Shown: positions 54,025 to 64,000 of the stretch, one piece after another
Numbering within the stretch: the first letter of the stretch is position 1
Layout of the letters: every line of letters begins with the position of its first letter
From: Rebecca billardiae RCC1528
Lineage: Eukaryota; Haptophyta
DNA: 64,000 nt
Direction of reading: 5' to 3'
Assembly: GCA_965240325.2 (NCBI GenBank)
Contig: OZ251224.1
Location: 4,092,001 to 4,156,000 of the forward strand
Notes under the pieces: model-generated
Databases searched by the model: none
Told to the model about the DNA's origin: nothing
What the model saw: only the letters and a program-made list of their open reading frames with translations
Made by a program: the position numbers and the translations under genes

Positions 54025-55481
54025 CTATTCGTTGAGCTGCGAGATGAGCGCCGCGCCTCGCCGCACCCAGTGGCCCGCCTCGAGCGCGCTCGGGATGTCG
54101 AAGTTGCACACGTGGTTGGTCGAGTGGCCGGTGGTCGAGAGCGTGCCCGCGCGCACGTTGGTCTTGTAGAACGGGCACTCGTACGTGCCGTCGGGCTTGG
54201 GCTCGTCGATCATCTTGGGCTGGAGCCAGAGCACGGGCACGAGCGCGAAGAGCTCGCCCGGGTGCGACTCGTCGATGTGCCCGTCGACCGCGTTCCACCG
54301 CGCGCCCTCCATGTACATGCCGTGGATGTACACGCCGTTCTCGGGCGGCGTGGGCGTGTCGAAGACGCCCATCGACTTCATCACCTGCGCGCGGAAGAGC
54401 AGCTGGTCGATCGGCAGCATGTGCTTGCGCGCGTGCGCCTGCAGCGCGGAGGTGAAGAAGCCCTGCGGGAAGAAGAAGCTCGAGATCCAGAACGTCGTCG
54501 GCGGCCCGTCCGCCAGCCACCTGTGCAAAAAGTCGACGCGCTCGACAAAGTCCTTGAACCACGACGAGAGCGGCTTGAGCGACGGGTAGCCGCGCCCGTT
54601 CTCGCCCCACGGCCCGGGCACCTGCTGGAAGAGGAAGTTGGCGTACATCGCGTCGAGCTCGGCGGACATGACGACCAGCCCCTTGATCGCGCGGCCGAGC
54701 TCGCGGAGCATCGACGCCATCTGGCCGATCAGCCGGTTCATCTTGTGCATCTCGTGCTGCAGGAAGATGCCGAGCGGGTTGATCGAGCCGTCCGCCAGCT
54801 TGCGGAACACGAGGTGGTGCGCCTCCTTCTTCTGCAGCTGCGGCGGCATCTGCCGGCCGAGGTCAGCCGCCATCTCGGCGACGATCTCGTCGTTCGACTT
54901 GCCCGCGCCGCCGCTCGACGTGCGCGGCTGCACCGCGATGATCGCGTCGGCGATGTCCTTGCTCTCCTTCTGCTGCGACGAGATGTCCGCGTTCTGGTGC
55001 AGCCCAAAGATCTCAGGCCGGTCGACGAGCGGGAACGAGCCGATGTACTTGCGGTAGCTCTCGAGCGGCCCCTCGTGCGGCGCGGCGTATCTGAAGCGCA
55101 CGTCGAGCTGCGGGCAGTACGACTCGTGCTGCTCGACCGCGCCCTTGTTGAAGAAGGCCTCGAGCACGGTGCGCGCGGTGCGCACGTCCATCTTGTCGGT
55201 GATGCGCCCGCCAAACACGATGTCCGCCGTCACCGTCATCAGCGCCTGCGTGCCAACGCGGCGGCGGCGGGTGGCGGGCGGCGGGCGGCTCGTGAGCACG
55301 CGCGGGAGCGGCGCGCCCTCCCGCCCGCCCGAGCGCAGCGCGGCGCGGTGCGGTGCGCGCGCTGGGCGGTGCCGGGGCGTATCGCACACAGCGCCACACA
55401 GACCCGCGCACCCACGCACCCGCGCGCACACGCACACGCACGCAGACGCAGACGCAGACGCATACACACACACACACACAC

Positions 55482-55522
<41 letters not shown>

Positions 55523-55551
55523 CACACGCACGCACACGCACACGCACACGC

Positions 55552-55592
<41 letters not shown>

Positions 55593-55602
55593 CACACACA
55601 CG

Positions 55603-55637
<35 letters not shown>

Positions 55638-58600
55638 ACACACGCACACACACACACACGCACACGCACACACACACACACACACGCACACGCACACACA
55701 CGCACACGCACACACACACACACACACGCACACGCACACGCACACACACACACACACACGCACACACGCACACGCACACACACCTCGTACGGCGTCTCCG
55801 GCTGCTCGTCGATGTACATCTTGAGGTTCTGCTGCGCGGTCTGCAGGTCGGAGGTCATCCACTGGTACGGGATGTTCCACCCGACCGCGCCGTACTTGCG
55901 CCGCTCCTGGATCACCGCGTTGAAGAAGGCGAGGCCGAACATCATGTTCTTGTACACCGCAGGCCGCGCGGAGGACTCAAACACCTGTGCGCGCGCGAGA
56001 GGGCGAGAGGGCGCGCGCGTGGGCGCGTGCGTGCGTGAGCACGCGCGCAGACGCCCATGCCCTGCGGGCCTGTGCCCCGCGCCCCGCGCCGCTGTGCCGC
56101 GCCGCGCTGCGCTGTGGCCAGCGCGTGCGGTGCGCGCGCGTGGCCTGCTGCGCGCGTGCTGTGCGTGCGCGTGCGCGTGCGCGTGAGCGTGCGGTCGCGT
56201 GGTCGCGCGGTGCGCGCACCTTCTCGTCGAGCTCCTGGTAGGAGCGCGAGAGGTTGGCCTTGAGCCCCTTGGGCGGCTCGATGGTGAGCTTGAGCGAGTT
56301 CTGCAGCACCGTCACCGGGAACTTGCCCGTGGGCATCGTCGTGAGCCACAGCCGGAAGTCCTCGTTCAGCTCGCCCTCGGGCGCGTCGCGCAGCTCCTCG
56401 AGCTTGCGGTCGAGCGTGGGCAGCCACGACTCTGCGAGGTGGCAGTTCTGCAGGCAGAGCCAGCCGCCCTCCGCCTTGGCCTGGTCGAGGAGGCGCTCGG
56501 CGATCGGCCCCTGCCCCTGCCCGAGCGAGATCAGGTGCAGGTTCGAGCCGAGCTCGTACCCCTGCGCCTTGGCCAGCTGGAAGAGGTACTGCGTGGGGTC
56601 GGCGCCCGAGACGAGCACAAAGATGAGTGGCGTGCGCGCGGCAGAGTCCTTGTACGTCGCCTGCGAGCGCGGCGCGGCGCGGCGCGGCGCGGGCGGGGGT
56701 GAGGCGATGCGCGCCGAGGGTGGAGGCTGGCCGACGCACGGGCGTGCGCGGCCGAGCGCAGCGCCGCCCCCCCCTCCCTCGTCCCCGCACGCGCCCCGCC
56801 CTTGCGCCCATCGCAGCAGCGGTGGCGCGCGCGCGCAGCCCGCGGCCCGCTGGTGTGCTGGCTGGAGGGCGCGCGCACCTCGAGGTCAAAGCCGGGCGCC
56901 TCGACGAACTCGTCGCCCAGCCGTGCGCCGATGAAGACGGTTGTGCCGAACACCACCTTCTCCGGCCTGCGCGCACACGGCAGCGCACGGCAGCGCAGCG
57001 CAGCGCGCGGCACGGCGGCGCCCCGGCGGACCGAGCGCCGCGTGAGTCCGGGCCGCGCGTCCGGGCCGCGCGCGCCGGCGGCGGCGGCCGGCCGCGCGGG
57101 GGCCCGCGCGCCACGCGCTGCGCCTGCACGCGCGCGCGCGCGCGCGCACCTGAGCAGCTTGAGCACCAGCAGCTTCTGGAAGGGCCGCAGCTTGCTCTCC
57201 CAAGGCTCGGGCAGCGGCGCGCTCTGCGGCGCCTCCGCCAGGAAGAAATCCTGCGGGCAGCGGGGGGCGCAGCGCGCGCGGCGCGGGCGGGGCGCGTGAG
57301 CGAGCGAGCGGGTGCGCCGCGCCGCCGCTTCGGTCGCGCGGGCGCGTGGCCGCGCTCGCTCGCTCGCTCCGCGCGCGCGGCCGCGCGCGCGCGGCGCGGC
57401 GCGCGCGCGGCGCGGCCGCGGTGTCGCTCCGCGCGCGCGGCACGGCCACGCACCCGCCACTTGACGAGGTTCCTCGAGACGTGCTCGGCGATGCCGAAGA
57501 GCGCGGTGATCTCGTCGGCCGCGCAGAGGAACGACCACGCGCGCTCGTCCAGCCAGCTCGCGTCGTCGCCCACCGGCCGCTTCAGGTGCGGCACGCCGAG
57601 CACAGCCGGCTGCAGGAAGAGCTGCCACTCGGCGGCGCTCACCTCGCCGCCGTGCCGGGCAATCTGCACGGCCACCATGAACGCGAAGAGCGCCTTGTGC
57701 CGCTCGAAGAGGCCGCGGCAGATCATGACGTACATCGCGCGCGTGATCGCGTCGATCAGGATCCCGAGCCGCTCCTGCAGCTCCAGCGCCTGCGGCGCCG
57801 CCGTGATCGTGTTGGCGAAGATCTGCTTGAAGTAGGGCAGGGAGTATTGGTACATGGCGTCGATCGTCGCAAAGTCGGCGACCACGAAGTAGATGATCGA
57901 GCCGCGCGACGCGACGGGGCGGTACTCCTCGCGCGCGAGGTCGATCTCCTTCGACGTCTCCTCCGCGGCGGACACCGCCACCTCCGTCTCGGACGACGTC
58001 TTCTTCGACGAGTCGAGCGTGTTGATCAGGTCCTCGTCGTCGAGGATGTTGCCCGACGCCTCGGCGAGCATCTTGAGGATCTTGTCCTCGAGCTCCGCCA
58101 TCGTGCGCCGCCCCGAGGCGATGGTGAGCACGAGCTTCTCCTTGCGCTCCTCCAGGTCGGGCCGCTCGAGCGCCGCGCACTCGGCGAGCAGCTGGTTCTC
58201 CAGCCCGGAGAAGGTGACGGTGAAGTTGACGACGGTCACCTTGATACAGATCTCCGGCGGGTAGTGCGGGTTGGCGAGCTTAGACGTCACGTAGAGCTTG
58301 AAGTCGTCCGAGTAGTCCACGTCGGTGTCGCCGATGCGGATGAGCGTGCGCCCCGCCTGCTTGAACACCTGCTTGAGCAGCACCGGGTCGAGCGACGGCT
58401 CGAGCGCCTGCTCCACGTTCTCGAGCAGCACGGGCAGCCCGACGCGGATCGCGCTCTCGAGCTTGCGCAAGTAGTCTGGCTGCGAGAGCTTGGTGAGCAC
58501 GAGCTTGTTGTCGCGCTCCATCCGCTTGATCCACGAGTTGGCCTGGCCCTGCGGGTCGATCATGAGGGGCCAGCGGCGCGAGCGCGTGACGAAGATCCCG

Positions 58601-61600
58601 TTCTCGATCGAGAGCTGGTCGCTCGGCAGCCCGTGCACGCCCCACTCGCGGATGGTGACCGGGTCGCCGAGCACGCCCGTCACCGAGAAGTGCTCCTCGC
58701 ACGGGATCTGCGCGTCGCGCGCCTGCTGCGTCCACTGCTGCGAGAGCTCGGCGCGGTACGTGGCGGTGAACGGGCCCTGGTACGCGATCGCGCCGGACGA
58801 GAGCACCACGTTCCCCACCAGGTTGTCGCGCGACTTCTCCAGCTTGACGCACAGCGACTCCCAGCGCGTGCGCTCTGAGCCGAGCCCGCCGATCAGCTTG
58901 CCCGCGCGCTCGAGCTTCTTGTGCACGTCGTTCTCCTTCTCCTGCAGCTCCTGCGCCTTGCGCTCGGCGGCCTGCAGCTTCTGCCGCAGCGCGCCCACGC
59001 GCGCCTCCACCTCCGCCAGCGCGTCCTGCTTCTCCTTGAGCAGCGACTGCGCCTCCTTGAGCTTGGCGGTCGCGCCGTCGAGCTTGGCGCGCTTGGGCGC
59101 CACCTGCGTCGCGACGCGCGAGTAGGTGTCCATCGCGCGCACCCACATGCACAGCGAGCGCGCGGCGGCGGAGACCTTGCCGACGGTGTCGGGCACGAAG
59201 GAGGGCTTCGACGTGTACCCCTTGCGCACCTTCGAGATCGTCTTCTCCGGGATGTTGTCCTTGTCGAACTCCTGCAGCTTGTTGGTGAAGTCTGTGTCGG
59301 CGAGCAGCTTCTTCGCCTCGCCCCACTCGGGCTTGGCGCCGAGCAGGATGCACACGGCCTCCATCACCATCTGCACGAGGTCGGGCGGCTTGGCGTACGA
59401 CTTGATCTCCTGGATGTCCTTCTTGTCCAGCGCCTTGAGCGCCTCCACCGCCGAGTTGTACGCGGGCATCGCCTCGTCGAGGTCGCGCTGCGCGTCGGCG
59501 GCGATCGCCTGCGCCTCGTTGGCGATCTCGGTCACGGCGGCCTCCTCCTTCGCCGTCTGCTCCTTCACGGCGTCGGCGGCCTTCTGGTCGCGCGCGACCT
59601 CCTCGAGCAGCTTCGCCGTGTCCTTCTGCGCCTGCGCGAGCACCGGCTGCATCTCGGTCAGCTCCACCTTCATCGTGTCCACCACGCGGTTGGTGGCGAT
59701 CAGCTTGTCGACGCCGCCGCGGTACCGCGAGATCTGCTGCGCGATCCGCTCGCGCTGCTCGGCGAGCGTGGTGAGGAAGAGGGTGAGCAGCTCGAGGTAC
59801 GAGGTGGGCGTGGTGTACGTGATGCGGCGCAGCTCGTCGTAGAACCGCGTCGTCGCCTTCGACACCGAGTAGTGGATGCTCACGCACACGTCGCACACGC
59901 CCGCCTTGATCTTGTCGCCGCCGAGGTCGACCGCCGCAAACTGGTGCTGCGCGACCGAGAGCAGCGCCTCCTGCGGCCACTCGTTGAACCAGTCGATGGT
60001 GCAGCAGTTGATGAGCGAGGGGAACATGCGGCAGCGCACGCGGAACGCGTCGCCGATCGGCGACATGCAGATCGCGATGTGCAGGTTCTCGCGCACCAGC
60101 TGCACAAAGTGCGCGTAGATGGCGTCGCGCGTCTCGAGCTTGCCCGCCGCCTTTGCGAGCGGCCGCACCGTCTGCAGCACGCGCTCGAGCTCGTCGGGCT
60201 CGAAGAGGTTGGGCACCTCGCCCGAGTTGAGGATGTTGTTGATGTCCTCGAGGAACGACTCGCGCACGATCTGCGTGTCCGAGAAGTAGAACACCGTCGG
60301 CGTGTCCGCGCCCGCCGCGCCGAGCATCGTCTTGAGGTCCTCTCTGAACGCGGGCTGGTCGTACGTGCGCGTGATCTCGATGTTCATGAACTCCATCTCC
60401 CAGATGGCCGCGGCGAGGCGGGTGAGCGACTGGCGGCCCGAGCCGCCCACGCCGACGAGCAGCGCGTTGCCCCGCGGCGCGCGCAGGATCCGCGCGATCC
60501 GCAGCGCGTGCATGCACGCGTCCTTGAAGAAGACGAGGTTCATCGGCTTGGTCGACGACACGTTGTAGTCGACCAAGTACTCGTCGAACTTGAACTGCGC
60601 CGCCGAGAGCTCGATGGGCTCGTACAGCCGCGCGTCGGCGTCGGCGGCCATGAACGCGCCGTACGCGAGCTCCTCGAACTGCGCCACCTCCCACGCGCGC
60701 TCGAGGTGCGCGCCCAGCCCCTTCCTCACCATCTCGTTGAAGCGGCCGCGGTCGGACGTGTCGACGAGCCGGTCGCGGAAGACGCGCGACATCTCGTGGC
60801 ACCACAGCCGCACGAGGTCGTCGGCGGTGGGGCACTTGGCGGGGGTGATCTGCAGCATGCCCTGCACGACCTTGGACAGGTCGCGCAGGTTGAACGTGTA
60901 GTGCGACTTGGCCGGCGTCGGCAGCATGCTCGAGCACATCTGGTCGTAGATGTCGATGGACGCGGAGATGACGGCGGGCGCGAGCGCCGCCACCTCGGCC
61001 GAGAAGACCGAGAGGAAGCCGGCGAGGATCGAGGTGAAGATGGTGCGCATCGAGTCGGGCGAGAGCAGCGGCACCCAGAGCATCACCATGTGCCGCATCA
61101 GCCGCGGCGTCATCGCGTTCCGCCCGCCGCCCGGCGGGCCGCACGCGGCGATCACCGAGGTGCTCTGCACGCTCTTGAAGAAGTGCTTCTTGAGGTCGTA
61201 GAAGCCGCCCTGGTCGATCGTCTGCCGCAGCAGCTCGATCGGCGGCTGCGCGCCGTACTTCTCGAGCGCGGGCATGTTGATGTCGTCGACGAAGAGCACC
61301 ATCTGCTTGCCCGACGGCGGGCCGAGCAGGTTCTTCCGCAGCTTCTCCAGCTTCGCCTCGAGCAGGTCCTGCACGTTGCGCGCCGACGTCTGCGCGGAGA
61401 AGGTGGACGCGATCGAGACGACGCCCTCGCCCGCGCGCTTGATGAAGTCCTCGACCATCACCGACTTGCCCGTGCCCGTCTCGCCGGCGAGCATGATGTG
61501 CGTGCTGTGCAGCGCGAGCGTGCGCAGCAGGTACGCGTAGCACGTCGTGTCCGTCGTGGGCACGAGGATGTTGAAGAAGGGCTGGTCGCGGTCGTACGCA

Positions 61601-64000
61601 AACGCGGGCAGCACGGATGCCCACGCGCGCGTCGGCGGCAGGCCCGCGTCGAGCGCCGCCGCGGCCTTCTTGGCCTCGGCGTCGTTGCTCTCGGGCACGG
61701 TGGGCGCGGTGACGAGGAAGTCGAAGACCGAGCGCTCCGGGTCGAACCCCGGCGCCAGCTCGCGCACCACCGCCTCGTCCTTGAGGAACAGGTCGAACTT
61801 GGGCCGCGAGTCGTCGTGCAGGTTGCCGCCGAGCGCCCACACGAGCGCAAACAGGAAGATGCGGTTCACGTGCGCCTTCAGGTCCTGCCGGTCGGGCTTA
61901 ACGCCCATCTCGGGGCGGAGCAGCGCGTCGAGGTACGCGAGCAGCGAGCGCACCAGGTTCGCGTCGACCGACGCCACGCCCTCCTTGCACTCGTCGCGCA
62001 CGAAGCCGAGCAGCTTGCCGAGGTACTCCTCGAAGAGCGAGCCAAAGTGGCCGCCCCACTCGGGCAGCACGGCCGGCACGACGTGCTCGCACCACGAGTC
62101 GGTGTACGGCCGCCAGCCGAGGTAGACGGCCTCCATGTACACCATCCCGCAGCGCGACACCGTCGCCGGCGACGCGACCGCCAGGTCGTTCACCTCGAAC
62201 AGCATGTGCATCTGCCGCGTCAGCTTGATGCGCTCGCCGTTGGAGAGGCAGAGCATCTTGTTGTCGTCGAGCACCGTGTTCATGTTCTCGATCCAGATCG
62301 CGTCGACGGGGCCGTCGAAGACGATCCACTTGCGGTTGAGCGTCTCGTCCGCGACCGCGCCGCGCACCAGCGTGGGCACCAGCCCGTCCGTCCACTCCTG
62401 CGTGAACGCGTTCACCGCGCCGTACAGCTCGCCCATCGTGACCGACTTTGGGTTGAGCGTGTACTCGTGCGTCACCTCGTAGTGCGGCGACTCGTCGCCG
62501 TCGCGCTTGAGCTGCGTGAGCGCGGAGGCGAGCATCTTGTGGCAGCACGTCTTGCCCGTGAGCGTGAGCCCCACCACCATCACGCCGTGCCGCACCAGCA
62601 TCGTCTCGAACAGCTGGATGATCTTGGCGACGTACGTGGGCACGGGCTGCAGCCGCGCCTTGCTCATCTCGTACTCGATGGCCTCCTGCAGCCGGCCGTA
62701 GTCCACGTTCGGGATCTCGACGCCGGGGAAGAGGTCCTGGATGATGGACATGAAGAGCGGCACGTCCTCCGACAGGAACTTGGGCAGGTTCGAGTCGCGC
62801 AGCGCGCGGATCAGCACGATGTGCTCCTCGAGCTCGGGGTTGGAGCGCTTGAGCTGCCCCGCCATCACGAGCACCGACTTGACGGCGCGCATCCCAAAGT
62901 CGTAGTGGTCCTGCTTGGAGAGCTGCTCGGAGGAGAGCTTGTACAGCTGGGTCATCTTGTTCGAGAGCGGCTTCGCCTCGGCGAACCCCTCGGAGAACAG
63001 CATGATCTCCGCGATCAGCCGGTAGTCCGGGATCATCATCGCGACCGGCCGGAAGAGCGCCTTGAGGTTGTCCGGCAGCTCGGCGCGGCCCGCGTACCCG
63101 GGGTTCATCGTGATGAAGACGCCGTAGCCCTTGTTGAGCGGGATCTCGACGCCCTCGAAGACGAAGCGCTGCCGGTCCTCCGCGATCGCGTTCTGGATCG
63201 TCTGGATCTGCTGCGCGATCACCGAGAGCACCTCGATGTTGATCCGGTTGAACTCGTCGAAGCACGCCCACGCGCCCGACTGCGCGAGCCCCGAGAAGAA
63301 GCGGCCCATCATCTTGTAGTCGAGGCCGTCGGAGCAGTTGAAGACGACGCACTGGCACGAGAGCGCCTTGGCGAGGTCCTTCGTCGTCTCCGTCTTCCCC
63401 GTGCCCGCCGGCCCCGCCGGCGCGCCGCCAAGGCGCAGGTGGAGCGCGCCGGTGAGCGTCATGTAGCACTTGTCGGTGAGCGGCGTGATCACGAGCCGCG
63501 GCGTGTTGCCCAGGTACTCGTACCCGTTGACGAAGCGCGAGTTGGTCTGGCGGATGACGCAGTCCTCGTGCACGCCGTCCGCGTACGACACGAGGTCGTG
63601 CACCTCGCCCGCCCAGTAGTACCGCAGCTGGCGCTGCCACTCGAAGTCGTTCACCCACGAGGTGCCGAGGCCGATCATCACGCCGACCGTGTCACGCGCG
63701 TGCACGTCGATCACGAGCTTCGCGCCGAGCGTGGTGCGCTGGAGCGGCGAGAGCTGGCCGCGCACGAGCTTGACCATCTCGTTGATCTTGCCCACCCAGT
63801 CCGTGTTGAAGTCGGTGAGCGCGCCCGGCGCCTCGCCCGTGTGCACGCGGTCGAGCGCGACCTCGACGCCCGCCGTCCACGCGACCTGCCCGATCATCAG
63901 GATCGACTGCGCCGCGTACCCAAAGGCCCACTCGGCCATCGGCGTGCCCGCGCGCATGCCGGCGATGCACCGCTTGGAGTCCTCGTACAGCGAGACGCGC
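54025..64000 (-). CDS. Axonemal (inner-arm type) dynein heavy chain, 5' part outside window
   Basis: Microtubule motor of the flagellar axoneme. Exons inferred from right to left: >64000-57454, 57250-57150, 56966-56879, 56660-56220, 55984-55784 and 55245-54025. The first long exon covers the end of the linker ([21 protein letters not shown]) and the AAA ring. P-loops are GPAGTGKTE (AAA1), GLTLTGKT (AAA2), GETGTGKS (AAA3) and GVGGSGRQS (AAA4), followed by the stalk coiled coil and AAA5-6. The C-terminus holds [38 protein letters not shown] and the ending [15 protein letters not shown]...[14 protein letters not shown], which resembles single-headed inner-arm chains (DNAH1/3/6/7/12 group) more than outer-arm chains. 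Donors are GTGCGT, GTGCGC (three times) and GTGTGT. All splices restore uninterrupted dynein sequence. Confidence 0.95.
55459..55783. repeat. (CA)n repeat in the last dynein intron
   Basis: Over 300 bp of CACACA with scattered CACG inside intron 55783-55246; the repeat reaches the splice donor (GTGTGTGTGCG). Long His-Thr or Cys-Val frames across it are artefacts. Confidence 0.97.

Noticed and set aside
53872-55824. Long plus-strand frames rich in His-Thr and Arg
   Set aside because: Antisense of the dynein C-terminus and translation of a (CA)n intron repeat.

Overview
The window is a piece of a nuclear genome from a GC-rich, intron-bearing unicellular eukaryote, most likely a flagellated alga. 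A haptophyte is my best guess, but the sequence does not settle the lineage. The evidence is very high GC in genes, an axonemal dynein heavy chain, a CASTOR/POLLUX-type channel, an EsV-1-7 repeat protein of algal type, a Pro-rich wall-type surface protein, long simple repeats, and short introns whose donors read GTGCG or GTGTG, with one GC-AG intron. Intergenic DNA is much more AT-rich and carries repeats and mobile-element remains.

Layout, left to right: a partial CCDC17-like zinc-finger/coiled-coil gene (1-5862, minus); a TPR-like protein (6784-8013, minus); a CASTOR/POLLUX-like channel (9756-12686, plus, 3 exons); DIMT1 rRNA dimethylase (13110-14048, minus) head to head with a beta-lactamase-like serine hydrolase (14214-15944, plus); a gene-poor 2.9 kb holding a putative terminal-inverted-repeat element; importin beta (18835-22708, minus, 8 exons); a Pro-rich membrane glycoprotein (23426-25255, minus) head to head with a GNAT-gluconokinase fusion (25531-26784, plus); an EsV-1-7 array with one frameshift (27137-28226, minus); a secreted kelch-like protein (29391-30902, minus); a heavily frameshifted NWD-type STAND NTPase relic (31240-32895, minus); mobile element A; an EF-hand/WD40 protein (35847-39398, minus) head to head with an acylated orphan (39681-41024, plus); mobile element B carrying a broken HTH-USP gene.

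Next come two divergently transcribed STING-like membrane proteins (43274-44155, minus; 44239-45624, plus), then an F-box/RCC1 gene with an in-frame TGA and a small inverted-repeat element at its 3' end, a RAP-domain protein with unexpected hydrophobic segments (48279-50870, plus), a membrane-anchored GH1 protein lacking its nucleophile (51126-53639, plus), and the C-terminal two thirds of an axonemal dynein heavy chain running off the right edge (54025-64000, minus).

Most genes are independent housekeeping, ciliary (CCDC17-like, EF-hand/WD40, dynein) or surface/signalling functions. The most notable candidate system is the head-to-head STING-like pair. Each carries the hallmark start of the STING ligand-binding domain (GLAL-x-YFYNFV) and an F-D-x-P-T motif like that I recall in bacterial-type STINGs; one has a four-helix membrane region and the other only two helices. 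Other points of interest are two unclassified mobile elements with matching hairpin ends, one carrying a broken HTH-deubiquitinase gene, and signs of recent gene decay (NWD relic, RCC1 nonsense codon, EsV-1-7 frameshift).
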